Position numbers and translations under genes: made by a program
From: Scortum barcoo
Taxonomy: Eukaryota; Chordata; Actinopteri; Centrarchiformes; Terapontidae
DNA length: 64,000 nucleotides
Direction: 5' to 3'
NCBI GenBank assembly: GCA_023238725.1
Contig: CM041531.1
Coordinates: 8,283,113-8,347,112 of the forward strand
Shown: in pieces, positions 13,126-25,512 of the stretch
Position numbering within the stretch: the stretch's first letter is position 1
Layout: the number at the start of each line of letters is the position of its first letter
The notes under the pieces: model-generated
The model's database searches: none
What the model was told of the DNA's origin: nothing
Seen by the model: only the letters and a program-made list of their open reading frames with translations

Positions 13126-16100
13126 CTGGTTCCCTCAGACTCACTTCCCACCTGCTGCGGCTCCTCGCGACCTCATATATGAGTGTAGAGCTCTCGTCTG
13201 TGGTCTGACAGTTCAGTCCGGACCTCTGTGTGGCTCTTCGTTCGCCTTCGTCTGCACTTACAGCAGGTAGTGACAGAAGGAGAGGAGCCTTCTAATTAAG
13301 CACAGCTGCAGGTAATCTGCCCTCTCATCCTTTATTAATTCAACGAAGACTATGAAACAGCAAAGCAATAGAAAGAAAACAAAAAAAACCAAAAACAACT
13401 GAAAGAAAATAATATACATTAAAAATAAAGACTGAGACCTGCAGGCCAAACATAAAGAAGAGCAAACAATAAATACACAAGTCAAGTTTTAATGCCTTGG
13501 CTCATATCAGAAGAGCAAAGTCCTCTCAGTAATTGCCTTATATCTACATTATTTAATTTCCTTGACCACTTGAAGGCAGAAAAACTCCATAACAAGCTGA
13601 AAAACATGCACACTCCACACGTCATCGCCTTTTTAAGTAATCCAGAGGGTCGCCCCCATGCACTATAGGTTATGAAACACAGCGTCTTCAGTTTGAATCT
13701 GGCTGGCGACCTTTCTTTCATTTCTTGCTTACTCACTTGGTGTGATTTCATCACATCTAATAAATGCAAATGCAAAAATTTTGGCAAACACTTGCCTATT
13801 TGCACATCTGGCAGATGCAAAGCAACATTAGCATTCATTTAGAGTTATCCTTCGGTCCACTTGATGAATGGAAGTCCAAAATTAACTCTCCTTAAAGCCC
13901 TCCACCAACAACTGAGAAAAATACAACTCTTTAACTGTTAAATGCTCATCTCCCCTTACCGGCTATTTCCTATCTGCCTGCCTGCTGTTTGGTGCTGGGC
14001 TGGTGGTGTGCAGCGGTTTATCAGAGTTTGCTGCCTGCTGCCTCTGGAATAAAGAGATGAAAAGCCATAAAAACTAAATATTAAGGGAAAGGAGTTGCAG
14101 AATTAGATTTTACACTATGAGCGAGCCCTTTCACATTTAAAGTACTTCATTGTTATTGAAAATATAAATAAGTGGAGCTTGTTTCAGAGGTGATGTAGCT
14201 GTGACTTATTAAACACACTCAGTTAAAAGTCTTGTGTTTTGTGTGCCTAATTATTTAAAGCAAACCATTTTAAAAGATTTGAAATACCTTGTCCTTTTTT
14301 TATTCTGCACATCAAAGCAATAGCAACTCAGAGTGAATAAAACAAGAAGCCCTGAGAGTGAGTACTATGCTCAGGGGCAGTACATCCTCTGCCTATAAAT
14401 AATGCATATTCCCTAACTGAAGCAGACCGTATACAGTTGACTTTTGTCTATTTAACTCAAAATGACAGATGACAAATATCACAATGTCCCAGTTCTGTGG
14501 ATGCAAACAGCATGTTTGGTTGAACCCAACAGATGAGCACATCATTCGTGAGCACTAAATAGAAAAACCAGCGTGACTCCAAACAAAAAGCATATGGAAA
14601 CACTCAGTGGATGTTTATAATGTGGTGAGAACACAATGACTAGGTACCTATGGACCCAAAGTCTGATTGCCTCGCAGGTGAAACCACTTCTCATGTGGTG
14701 GAGAAGGCCATCTGGTGCAGGATACACCACAGTTGTGATGAAATAAGCCAGAGCACATTTTTATGACCTTGTGCAGTGAACTCAGAAAAAATACAGTGAA
14801 TTTATGAAGATCAGCAGTGATATTTTTTTCTTTCACTTGTTCTTAAGGAAAAAGCTTATAGGATGTCACATGAAGTGATTGGCTGTTTCAAAACTGGAGC
14901 TGCGACTCGCCAAACACTTGACCAAGCAAGAACCCCTCTCTCAACTTCTCATCGACCATCTGGACGTAACTCAAGACGAGGCACGGAGCCAAATTTAAAC
15001 AATCCCTCCTCTGGGCGGTTGGGCTGACTGATGAGGTGCTATGCAGCAGCCATGACCCCGCTCAGCTCTCTGCTTTTTCCAGTAACAACATACACTCATA
15101 GTGGCATGTCCGTGCTGCCAAAGAGCATTGCCCCTGATATAACTGTCTCCATTACACAACGCGTCACAGTGGCTGCATGTGAGTGCGCGCATACATGGAG
15201 TGGGGAGGGCGTAATGGCGCATTCCACAGTGAGGCCCATTGTATGGAAGCCACAGGGCCCATAATAAAACCCAGCAGTTGTAAAACATGACATTTGACAG
15301 TAGCAGAGTAACCTGAGAGATTTGACTCCGGATCTTGTGAATGACATAGCTGGAAGTAATGGCTGTGCACTAATGAATGCTAGTGTTTATTTTAGCTGTT
15401 TAAAGTAGTGAAAAAAAACACTTAACCGTGGTCCCTCATGGTTACTTTATATTTTGAACAACTAGTCTTAGCAGTGTGCAATTTTCATTATGTTGCTCAA
15501 AATGGTAAAAGCAACATGCTGAAGGCTGGGAAAGCTGTTATATTTCAAAAGCTGCCACAGCATCTACAGTGAATGTGTCACAAGAACTTCCTTTCCCAAG
15601 TCTGCACTGCTGACCCGTATGTCTCCCTGCACCTCTATTTGCCATGACCTTGAAGACAGCTCACCTAAATCTGGCTTAAATTACCCGTATGACTGACTGC
15701 AAGCCACATAACCTCGTTCTTCCAGTGCTTCCAAACCAGAATTCCTCAAAAAAAACAAAAAAAAAACAAAAACACCAATATGAGCAAAGATGAAGCAGCT
15801 TCAGCTCAGACAGCCTCTCAATATCTCAGGCTTTCAAACACCGCCAGGCAGCCTTTCTCCTGGCTGCAGTGCTCCCTGTCCTTGCTTCAGCCTGAAGGAC
15901 TGCCTCCTCCTATACGGATTAACACAGCCATTTTATTCAGGGGAATCAGCCCAAAGCAGGTGCTGCACTGATCCACTAATCTCCACGTCAGATGGATTAC
16001 CTGGCTCTTAATCAATGATACGATTGACACATTCACATCATAAATACAGTTTCTATGAGCGGTGGCGGCGTCTGCTTTAAACTGATAAACTGTGAGTTTC

Positions 16101-17989
16101 ACAGTCAGGCACATTTAAGAGTTCCTTTCTTTTGCTTTCTCATGTGAGAGAGTTGTGGATAAAATTAAGATCTGCTCTGTTCTGAAAGGCGCTCCTCCGA
16201 TTATGCTCCTGCAATTCAAGCCATTTGAGTTTGAGAGCACAAAACTTCAACTGGCTGATAATAGCTGGTCATTAGGAGAACAATATAACGCCATCCATCA
16301 TTCATGTGAACAGCTTCATATCACCTAATTTCTGGCAGGTTATTTTTGGATCCCCTTCCCTCTATCGCTGCTTTTTCTGCCCTTACGCCTCCCTGCTGCC
16401 ATAATGACAGCAACCTGTGGAGCCGTGTAAGCTGCAGATATGTTTCTGAGGACTCGCTCGCTGGCACCGGCGGAGGCTTCTGTCTGATAGGCAGAAAATG
16501 ATTAATGAGCAGTCTAAATGCAGCACAGGAAATTATCCAAAAATGTCCACGTTTTCAGCTCGCAGCATTTCAAAAAGATGACAGAAATGAAGAGGTCCAA
16601 GACTGGAGCCCTGAGGGACTCCCCACCGCTCTTTGCAATAACGCCTGTTTTCTTCTTTGAGCTTGACGGTAAACAGGTGGCTGGTTCTAATAAACGGATG
16701 CCTTCCTACACTGCTAAACACTAATGTAAGATATCAGGCATTTGGCCCGCCCGTGTTAACAGCAGTGAGCACTACACTGTATCAACACCCCTCTGTGAGT
16801 CCATTAGCTCTGTCATCGCTCATGAGCTAATTACTACAGCTATACGTCTTCACTGTTTTTATTCATGCTGCTTCCTCTGAAGATCACCTGCTGATATTAG
16901 CGTCAGATCATCTCTATATTACAATACACCTCTCAGAGTCTCTTTTTATCTGTATGATCAATGAGGCTACACAATAACAAACAATATATTTTTTTATATT
17001 ATCACATCCCATTCTTCTACTACACTAGTGCATTCTGTTATTTTTATCACATACATATTTACATAGACATGTATATCACACCATGTCAGATATTCTTTAT
17101 ATTCTTTGTATATATATTCTCTATATTATGTATATACTCTAAATATAATACAAGTTAATTTATCAGAAAATACTGAAAACTGTATTATTCATTATATCTA
17201 TATTGTTTTTATTGATCTGTATCTTGTTTCTACCTATCTCTCTGTTCTGTTATAAGTCAGTAATTGCTTTATAACTCCCCCTGCAATGCATCTGTCATTG
17301 GTGAATTAACAGTTAATGAATTATTTAAATTACAATGTAACATGTAACATATATAGAAATATTAATAATTTATTATATTTATCAGTTAATTACCTCTATG
17401 TTTATTAAAACACTCTCTATTACAATTGAGCAGAGCACAGCAAAGATACAGCTGAAAGCTCAGAGTGAAATCTTGTAAGTGGAGCTGGAATTAAAACGTT
17501 TTTATCGTTTTGTCAAGAATGAACCTTCAACAATCTTTACACTTATAGAAAGTTTAAAACTGTGTTATGAACTATAATGACATAATTAAATAAGATACTA
17601 TTATTAATGATCTGTTTACACATCAGTCACAGAAACTTTAGATAAGAAGTTACACTGCTGATACACGTGACAGACATGCACAAATTTTCTTATATATGCT
17701 CACAAATGCCAAACAGTGATAGTTAAAGCAAAGTGTTACTGCTTTATCTTATTTTGTCTTTTCTAACTTAAGTCTCTGTGGAGAGAATTGCTGTGTTATT
17801 TCACACACCAGCTGTTGCTGTGTGTGAGCATACTCTCAGCAGCTCAACATGTCAGCGTCATGAAAATCTTATACCGAGTACTTGCATTAATACATTTGCA
17901 CCATTGTTTGTAAAGGTATGCTCTCAGCTTTTTGCTCCCTCTTTCTTTGTTTTGACCTCCCATTCCTTTTCCCCAGTGTTGCTATGCAG

Positions 17990-17991
<2 letters not shown>
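13126..17991. other. Intergenic sequence, no gene seen
   Basis: No supported exon. The segment near 13965-14110 contains CTGCTGTTTGGTGC, shared with the segment near 31545, possibly old relics of one repeat. 16960-17400 is extremely AT-rich. Confidence 0.5.
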
Positions 17992-18026
<35 letters not shown>

Positions 18027-18044
18027 ACACACACACACACACAC
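17992..18044. repeat. (CA)n microsatellite
   Basis: Fifty-three bases of CA units with one T interruption at 18021. It creates a spurious His/Thr-rich open frame. Confidence 0.95.
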
Positions 18045-21000
18045 GTCAGCTCCATCAACGTACCTGCTGGGCTCAGATTACAAAGCCTTTGCCATGCTAA
18101 GGGAAATGCCCCTCAGGAAAGCAGCATGTGAGGTAGTGTTGCTGGCTGCTTCTCCAAATCTTTTCACTCCACTATATGGGCTGTAATGAGCTGCAGTGAG
18201 GGCAGCAACAGTTAATACAAATGTGAAGCACATGGGAATGGCCAGTTTGTTCTGTTCTCATTTCATCTTTGTGAGGTTTTGTGCTTTCAAACATGTGGGA
18301 AAAGGTATTTGTTTGTAGAGATTTCTGGGCTCTTAAATGAAACAAAGCTGAATTGCTTTCTCCAGAAATGCTGAACAAACTATATTCACAAAAGAATCTC
18401 TGTTTTATCTCCTCCTTCTTTTGCTTTTTCTTTCTTTTATCTTTTAAGTCCTCATCTTACGAATTGTGGCATCTCCTTTCTAATCCATAAAAATGTCTCT
18501 TTATCATTAATAAATTATTTTGGGCACTGTTGTGTCCACAAACTGTATTTACTGTCAATAGATGACTCCATCAAAACAGACTTCCACTTCCCACCTCGTT
18601 AATGCACAATGACTGTCGAAGCCTGTAAAAATAACAAGGATATTAACGTATACGCGCGCGTGTGTGCAAGTGTGTATGGGAGGAGAGGTGATCAGAGATA
18701 AAGAGCCACAGACAGAAGGAGAAGAATGTGACCCTTGTGGTTTTGACCTCCTTTCATCGTGATCACCGCACTCCATCAATCACTATCTGCTAACCAGCAT
18801 CCTGATGACTAAACAGTGTTTTTTTTTTTTTACTGATGAAAGGCGCACAGCAAAAAGAGAACAGGAGAGAGAAGGCAGCAGTGAAACAAAGAAGACAGAG
18901 AATAAATATGCGCTGTAATGCTGTGTAATGTTTCCTGTGATTTAAAGTCTTTTTAATCAGGGAGCGAGCTTGTGCTAAAGCATTGGTGTATTTAAACTTA
19001 AAAGGTTTTAGAATAAAGACACAAGATAAATGTATTTCATTATGCTGCAGCACAACATTGCCATATAACTGCCTGGGGGATAAAAAGCCTAACAAAATAA
19101 TCAATCACAGCTTGTAGATATAAACATACATGCCTATAATTTAGCCACCAGAGTAAATCAGAGATACGTTTCCAGATAAACAGGATGAAAGAGCAATTTG
19201 GACATCTGTGACTGGCCAAGCAGATTCTGAGGGTTGTTTGATATATGGCAGGATGTTTGCAGGGTTTTGCCATGAACCGTGCAGCGTGAGTAACAGATTG
19301 TTTCGTAATCAGAACCATCCAGCGCGTGGAGTATACATTATTCTCTGGCAGATGGGTTTAGGTTGGATTTCGTTCACAATCACGCCGTGCCTGGGTCACC
19401 TAAATACGTTGGTCCGTTCATACTAACAAAATAATGTTTGCAAGTGAGGGGAAAGGAGATTTAAAAAACATGTTCAGCTGAAGTATGCTGAAGAAACTGA
19501 GACGCCAAGAGACGTACGGCGCTGACAACCCGTTCCCTTAACACTGACACCGAATGCCCTGGCAATAATTTGCAGGCTGACTAACTGCGCTGCCAGTTTT
19601 CTTCGCACGACCACTGACAGCACTGCCAGGCAGGACGGGGGAAGCAAAGGCTCATCAGTGGGGAGGAGTAGATGTGTGCAGCCCCCTGTGTGGCGCTTCA
19701 CTGCTTGGGGTTTAATACCTGTTGAGTGGACAGAGATTTAGTGAGCTTGAGCGCCGCAATCCCAGCTTACTGTTGTACAGGTGCATCTCTCCTCTCAGGT
19801 TAAACTCGCCTCAGGGCAGCTGGCAACGCTAACTGGAGGAGCTTCAGCCTGCTGGAGTCTGCTGGGGAATCAGTTCGACACTGTGGCAAAGAAAAGAGTA
19901 TCTCTTCTGAAGGGTACACAAGAAAAAGCAGCAAAAATATACAACATTCATATACGGACAAAGTTATCTATGGTTTTTGAGTCTTTTAGTTTAATGTGTT
20001 AACAGACCAGCATCTTTCTCATCTTTGCAGTAAAGCCTTCAGCATTATAAAATCTATATTTATTTCCATATTGATTTTAGCTTAATTGCGTTGATTACTT
20101 TGGGGTTTTTGTACTGAACCCCTAAAAAGGCCAGGGCTGGAGGGGCCATTGCTGTAATTACTGCTATTCTTTGCTTGTCTGAAGAAAATATTATTATAAC
20201 ATTGCAGTTTTGTATTCTTGTGATCACCAAGTGTTTCATAATATCTACATAACCCAAATGGATAAGAAAAGGCATAAAATATTCCTATAATAGTGTTGGA
20301 CTAATCTTGTGCCTGTGGTAGTCAACAGCTAGTTAACATGTGGTGCCATTAGAGTTATATCAAGGCCATATGTTGTGTTGTTTTCACCATCACACAGATA
20401 GAAAAAGGGGGAGAGGTGTGAAAACGTGAATCAAAGTAGATGTTCGTCTGCTTTGGTGTCTGGTACCCAGCAGGTAGGCAGAGCTGACAAAACAGGAGAG
20501 GGTAAGATTTCATGTTATTTTCACACTTTTTGCCATTGAAGCTGCGTGTGTTTTTTCTTATGGCTGCAGCCTTGAAAAGACAAGTACTACATGTCATAAA
20601 GGAACAAACGTCGAAAAATGGCTTTTGTTAGTGTCAATATTACTAAATATCAAGGAAACAAAACCTGACACTCATGATTGCAACACATTTATTCAATGAT
20701 CGTGAAAAACATAAAATAAATGTACCCTTGGCCTCTAAAGCTTCAGTATTTAAAGGATAAGGCTGGTGGTATTTTATTTTGTTATTGTCAACAAATCCCA
20801 CGAGAAGCCCAAAGCTAACATTGATTAGTCCATCACTTAATATGTTCGTACTTACCCAGTTTCTCTGTAGCTCTCCTAAGCAATCCTGCTACAGATGTAA
20901 ATCTTTAAAAACTGTTTGTGAATATACAATTTTATTTTCAAAAAAAGGCTCAATAACAACCCCAGAGAGTTGGACATTGTTGTTTTTAGCAAACATTTCA

Positions 21001-22429
21001 CAAAAAGGGCTGTGTGCTATATTCAGTTGCGGATTATTGCAGATTTGGTCCTCCAAAGAGAATTTATGGCACTAGGATGATGCACTGTATGTTAGATTGA
21101 CTTAAAATAAACCACATTGCCCTTATTACATGAACAACAAGGTGGCTCATTGATATGTTTGACTAGTTTTTGCACATCAATGGAGCTCTGTGGCACAGAG
21201 AAATAATCTGTTGTCGGTTTTGGTCTTTTCATTGGATTCGCTGATAATAATAAATATAAAAAAACATATGCTTATCATCTAACCTACACAAAAAGTTAAA
21301 ACATCAACTTCTTTCTTCTTTAAGATCGACTTACGAACATCTTTACTGAATCCATACGTCAATAGATAGCAGATCTAAAGCAATATATGACTTTTTTCTA
21401 TGTACTTCATGAAAATAGTATGCGCTACTAGTATTTTATACATTCTGCACATTACATCTTTTCATCAAATGTAAAAAACAGATCCACCTCAATTTACAAA
21501 AGGCTGTAAATATTTCAAGGGCCCAGCACCAAAATACAAATGAGTTGCCATAGGCGTTATGTTTTATGAAAATAACTTCTTGAACTCCTCTATAATTTAC
21601 AACTCTCTGTTGGCTCATTTGGACTTACCTGCACTCTGGCTTTGCCCTGGACAGCAGTAGTAAAAAAAAAAAATTGCGCTTCCTCTGTAGCTCTATGTAA
21701 GGTAATGGAAACATGGTTATAACTACTGACATCATTACAGAAAACAAGCCAGCGCGGTCATCTGTTTGGGCCTGGAGCTGCGAATCGTGGACTGTGGAGG
21801 AGAAATCCTTTGTGACTGACTACACCTGTTAAAGGGATAACAGAAGCAAAGAGATGTGAGCTTTACAAAGTCAGCCAGGTTATCGATTTTGGTCTTTGTA
21901 TCATTTTTATGGCTGTTGTTTTGTTTTGTTTTTTGCTCCGTTTGATGAAATACTAAGCTTCTTTAATCTTTTCAGGCTTCTCAACCTCAAAAAAAAAGGT
22001 TTAATGCTTTCATGGTATGTCCACGATGGAACAAAAGACTTTGCAGGAAGCCAAAACTCTTTCTCTCACTTGACCTCCCTTCTTCTCTCTGACCTGACCT
22101 CTACCCCCTACCTTTTAGTTTAGCTTCCTGACTAATGTTTACACCAGTCTCCTAGAGCCTTATGAAAGGCAGCTTTAAAAGGAGAGCTGCTTTGCCTCCA
22201 TCAATACGGGGGCAAACCGAGATTTACACTGAGAACATTTGTGAGCTGGGAACACCATGATCCCCCTGACAGTTTGTCCTTTGGAGAAATTCCTCCCTTT
22301 TTTTTTTACTGAAGTGTCAAGTCAAATGTCAAGTTCACCCATTGGTTGCCTTGAGTAACAACAATGTATGTCGCAAAATAAAGAATATGTTGAGAAAGGG
22401 GTCCAAAATGAGATGCAACATTTTTAAAG
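18045..22429. other. Intergenic sequence, no gene seen
   Basis: No exon or mobile element that I can support. Short A or T tracts near 18820 and 21660. Confidence 0.5.
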
Positions 22430-22625
22430 GAACAGTTGGACATTTTAGGACAGATGATTATTTGCTTTTTTTGCCAAGTGTTCGATGCCACTTTCATGTC
22501 TGTACAGTTAATATGTAACTGGAATCAGCAGCTTAGCTTAGCTTAGCGTAAAGAATGGAAACAAATAGGGGAAACAGCTAACCTGGCTCTGTGCAGTTGT
22601 AACAAATCAGCCTTCAAGCCAAAAA
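22430..22625 (+). repeat. Dispersed fish repeat (GCTTAGCTTAGC family), copy 1 of 2
   Basis: Shares ordered blocks with 39880-40160: an opening GGAACAGTTGGACATTTTAG against GGAATATTCTGTCATTTTGT, a shared TCGATGCCACT, CTTAGCTTAGCTTAGCGTAA against TGTTAGCTTAGCTTAGCATA, then GGAAACA and TAACCTGGCTC against TTAGCCTGGCTC. Non-coding. The motif is common in fish genomes. Confidence 0.75.
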
Positions 22626-24229
22626 CCATATTTGGTTTGGCCTGTAAACGCCACAAGGTCCTCCAGGCGGAGCTGGTAAAAACTGCTGGGGAGGAAGATG
22701 CAGGCACTGTGACCCAACCTGAATAAGCAGAACATTAAAAAAAAAAGCATTTGATTGGCATCATGGAAACACGTTTTCACTCTAAGTACACAGATAAGTG
22801 ATGATTTTCTGACTAATTACAGCAAAGATATAGAGTTCCATTATGAAACCATGTGGTTGCTCTTTTTTGATGTGTATGTCAAGTCAAGTAAAGTCAATTT
22901 TATTTATTTTATTTATTTATTGTAAATCCCCTTTGTGACTCGTAATTTGGGGATATCCAAAGCCACAGTATGATGTTGCAGGAGACATGAAATTTAATGT
23001 CAGTCGAACTTTAGGGAGAATAATCCACTGAGACTGCTTTGTTGCACTCTATACCAAAAGCAATATGGGGGGTCTATAGCAAGACCAAATATGACATTTC
23101 CATTTCACTTCCATGAATTAATTTAAGGCACTGGGAGATAGGGAATATTGGACGGAGCTTGTTTTTTTTTTTTTTAATGCTGCTAAAAGAGAAATTGTAG
23201 AAAATAAAAAATGGAAAAAGTCAATGGTGAGTTCACACAGAGATAAAGACTTACTGTGGCACTGTCAGCGAACTGAGTTTCTCAATTCAGGGGACTCGCT
23301 GTCATTCTTTGCTTTTAATTAACGTCCTGATAATGTTCCAGTAATCATTATTCACACCGTGCCAATAAAATAACTTCCAGTAATTGTATTGAAAGCTTCA
23401 ACAATGTATTTTTTTAAGAATGACAATTGGGAAAGATGAAGAATCACTGGACATCCTGCACAAGAATATTACACTTTATTAATAGTGTAGTTTCTGCAAA
23501 TGTGTGTGTTTGTGTGTGTGGTTTTGTGTTTGTTAATTCTCAGGGCACATGGCAGCATGCTGGGGTTCACCCAAGAAGCTGTGTGTGCTGTAGCGTACAT
23601 GATGTGTAACAGGTGTGAGGCGGTGAGGAGGGGAGATGTCAGCAGCTGTCCCTGTAGACGCCGACCATGTCCTCCCCCATCTGCCTCCCCCACCCCCCAA
23701 TGTCCCACCAAGCCCTTAAAAGCTTGGCTCGAGTGTGTGTGGGTGTATATGTATATTTATGTGCAGCAGCCGCTGAATCCCTGCTTACCCCAGCAAAGTG
23801 TCATCACCTTTCTATCCTGCATCCCACAGACCCTCCCCCCCGTTCAGCACTAATACCCCGCAGGTACCCGTGGATTCTGGACACGTGATTTCAGCCATGT
23901 GTCCATTTAACAATGAATTATCATGCTTCATAGCTTTGCTTCGGCCAGCAGCAATCCAACCTTCACACCGATCACTGTGTCCGGGTGAAATTTCAATTAT
24001 ATTTCTCAAATCGAATGCTAGTTTCGGAGCGAGCATTAAAATCACTCTGAGGGTGAAATGACGAAATTAAAGGAACGCTGTTACATTTGACTCCTCTTTA
24101 TGTTTGATGTGCTTGACTTTCATGATGCCTTATGAATTCTCTTTGCCTGTCACAGAAATGTGGGATTAAGTTTATTATCTGAGATTCACTTATAATTGGA
24201 ACATTATTTGACTTGCAGTAGGTTTTTTA
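22626..24229. other. Intergenic sequence with possible repeat relic
   Basis: Segment 22878-22922 (a CAAGTCAAG-type start followed by TTTATTT units) resembles the edge of a dispersed fish repeat. Segment 23265-23405 holds TTAATTAA (23315-23322) in mixed sequence and may be a regulatory element. T tract at about 23162-23176. No exon. Confidence 0.4.
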
Positions 24230-24600
24230 GTAAATGGAGACCATATATTTTTAGCCAGGCCAGCGCCACGACTCTGTGGGTGGCAATGTTGGTCTGCCAG
24301 TCCACCACTTTGGTGCAGACTGAAATATCAGTCTATTGGATGGATTACTGTCTTAACAACTATTGCAGGGATTACTAGGAACATTGCATACAAGCATTCA
24401 TTTTCCCTTCAGGATAAATATTAAAACCTTTGGTGATCCCTTACTTTAACTTTACATCTAGCACCATCATTAGGTCAAAATTTGAACTCCAATACTTTTG
24501 TTTGTGACCAAATCAATTTCAAACAGCTTCGGCTCTACTTTAGCACTACTTCTATTTTTAGGGCTAATAAGCTAATGTTAGCATCAGTGTTTTTTCATTA
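24230..24600 (+). repeat. Dispersed fish repeat, copy 2 of 3
   Basis: Contains GTGGGTGGCAATGTTGGTCT, CACCACTTTGGTGCAGACTG, AAATATCAGTC, TTGGTGATCCC, ATCTAGCACCATCATTAGGT, CCAATACTTTTGTTTGTGAC and CTAATGTTAGCATC. This is the best preserved of three copies; the 44.4 kb and 4.5 kb copies are in the opposite orientation. Non-coding. Confidence 0.8.
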
Positions 24601-25308
24601 ATGACTACTATGAATACACATTCGTCAACGGTCTTTTTTTCTGTGAATAAGATGAGACGATGATTAAATGGCACTGTCATCATTAAATGCTAATTGTCAC
24701 TATATCAGCGTGCAAAATTGTTGAAGAAAAAGGCAAAACTAAAATATGTTTTTTTAAAAAAAAAAGAAAACTTCACTAAATTGCCTTTTTATTTTGAGTG
24801 ACAAAAAAGAGGAGATGAAAATATTATAGACTGTTCTGTTTCCTGTGATGCATGTGCCATAACAGGAAAACAGTGGCAGTACTGTAGTTAGTACAGCCAG
24901 ACGGACTTAGTGTCAACTATTTTAGAAAAGTTAAAGTTAACAATGACAACAACGGGGATAAGATAAAAAAAGATAAAGATAAAAAACAAAAAATATTGAT
25001 TATAGCTAGACTAGACTGATTGAAAAGTTAATAATATATAGTTACTTAAAAAGGACAAAAAGGTTTTCATTCACTGAAACTACACTAAAATATTCAGTTT
25101 TCTTTAACAACAATAAAACGCCCAGATCTTTTGTAAAAACTTGACTAAAATAAATGGATGAGGGTGACTTAATTTGATCAAAACAAAGACATCTGACACA
25201 GGACTAAGACTGAGAAGTTACTAAGTAACAAACTATGAAAAAGAGGACTGTCTTTGATTGCTTGATGGGTATAAAAATTATGTGAATCATATACTATAGT
25301 GTTTGCTG
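24601..25308. repeat. Possible degenerate repeat rich in GACTAAAA-like units
   Basis: Units such as TTGACTAAAATAAATGGATG, CTACACTAAAA and GGACTAAGACTGAGAAG recur in 24640-25220. They recall old hAT-type fish repeats, but decay is too great to be sure. Confidence 0.3.
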
Positions 25309-25512
25309 TCACCAGATCTCAAACCAATTAAACAACTGTGGCAGATTTTGGAGCAACGTGTTAGACGGCGCTCTCCACCAGCATCATCAAACACCAAATG
25401 AGGGTAAATCTTTTGGATGAATGGCGTTCATCCCTCCAGCAGAGACTTGCAGAATCAATACCAAGATGCACTGAAGCTGTTCTATCAGCACCTGGTGGCC
25501 CAACACCTCCTT
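25309..25512 (+). pseudogene. Tc1/mariner-like transposase relic (C-terminal fragment)
   Basis: The frame from 25309 reads SPDLKPIKQLWQILEQRVRR and then SPPASSNTK before a stop; this is the DLNPIEHLW-type region near the third catalytic acidic residue of DDE transposases. The match continues in another frame as LLDEWRSSLQQRLAESIPRC, TEAVLSAPGGPTPP, the typical C-terminal SMPRR...GG-T-Y block. A frameshift and stop between the two show it is dead. Terminal inverted repeats are not visible. Confidence 0.75.

Noticed and set aside
17778..18131. Frame with His-Thr repeat
   Set aside because: Direct translation of the CA microsatellite.
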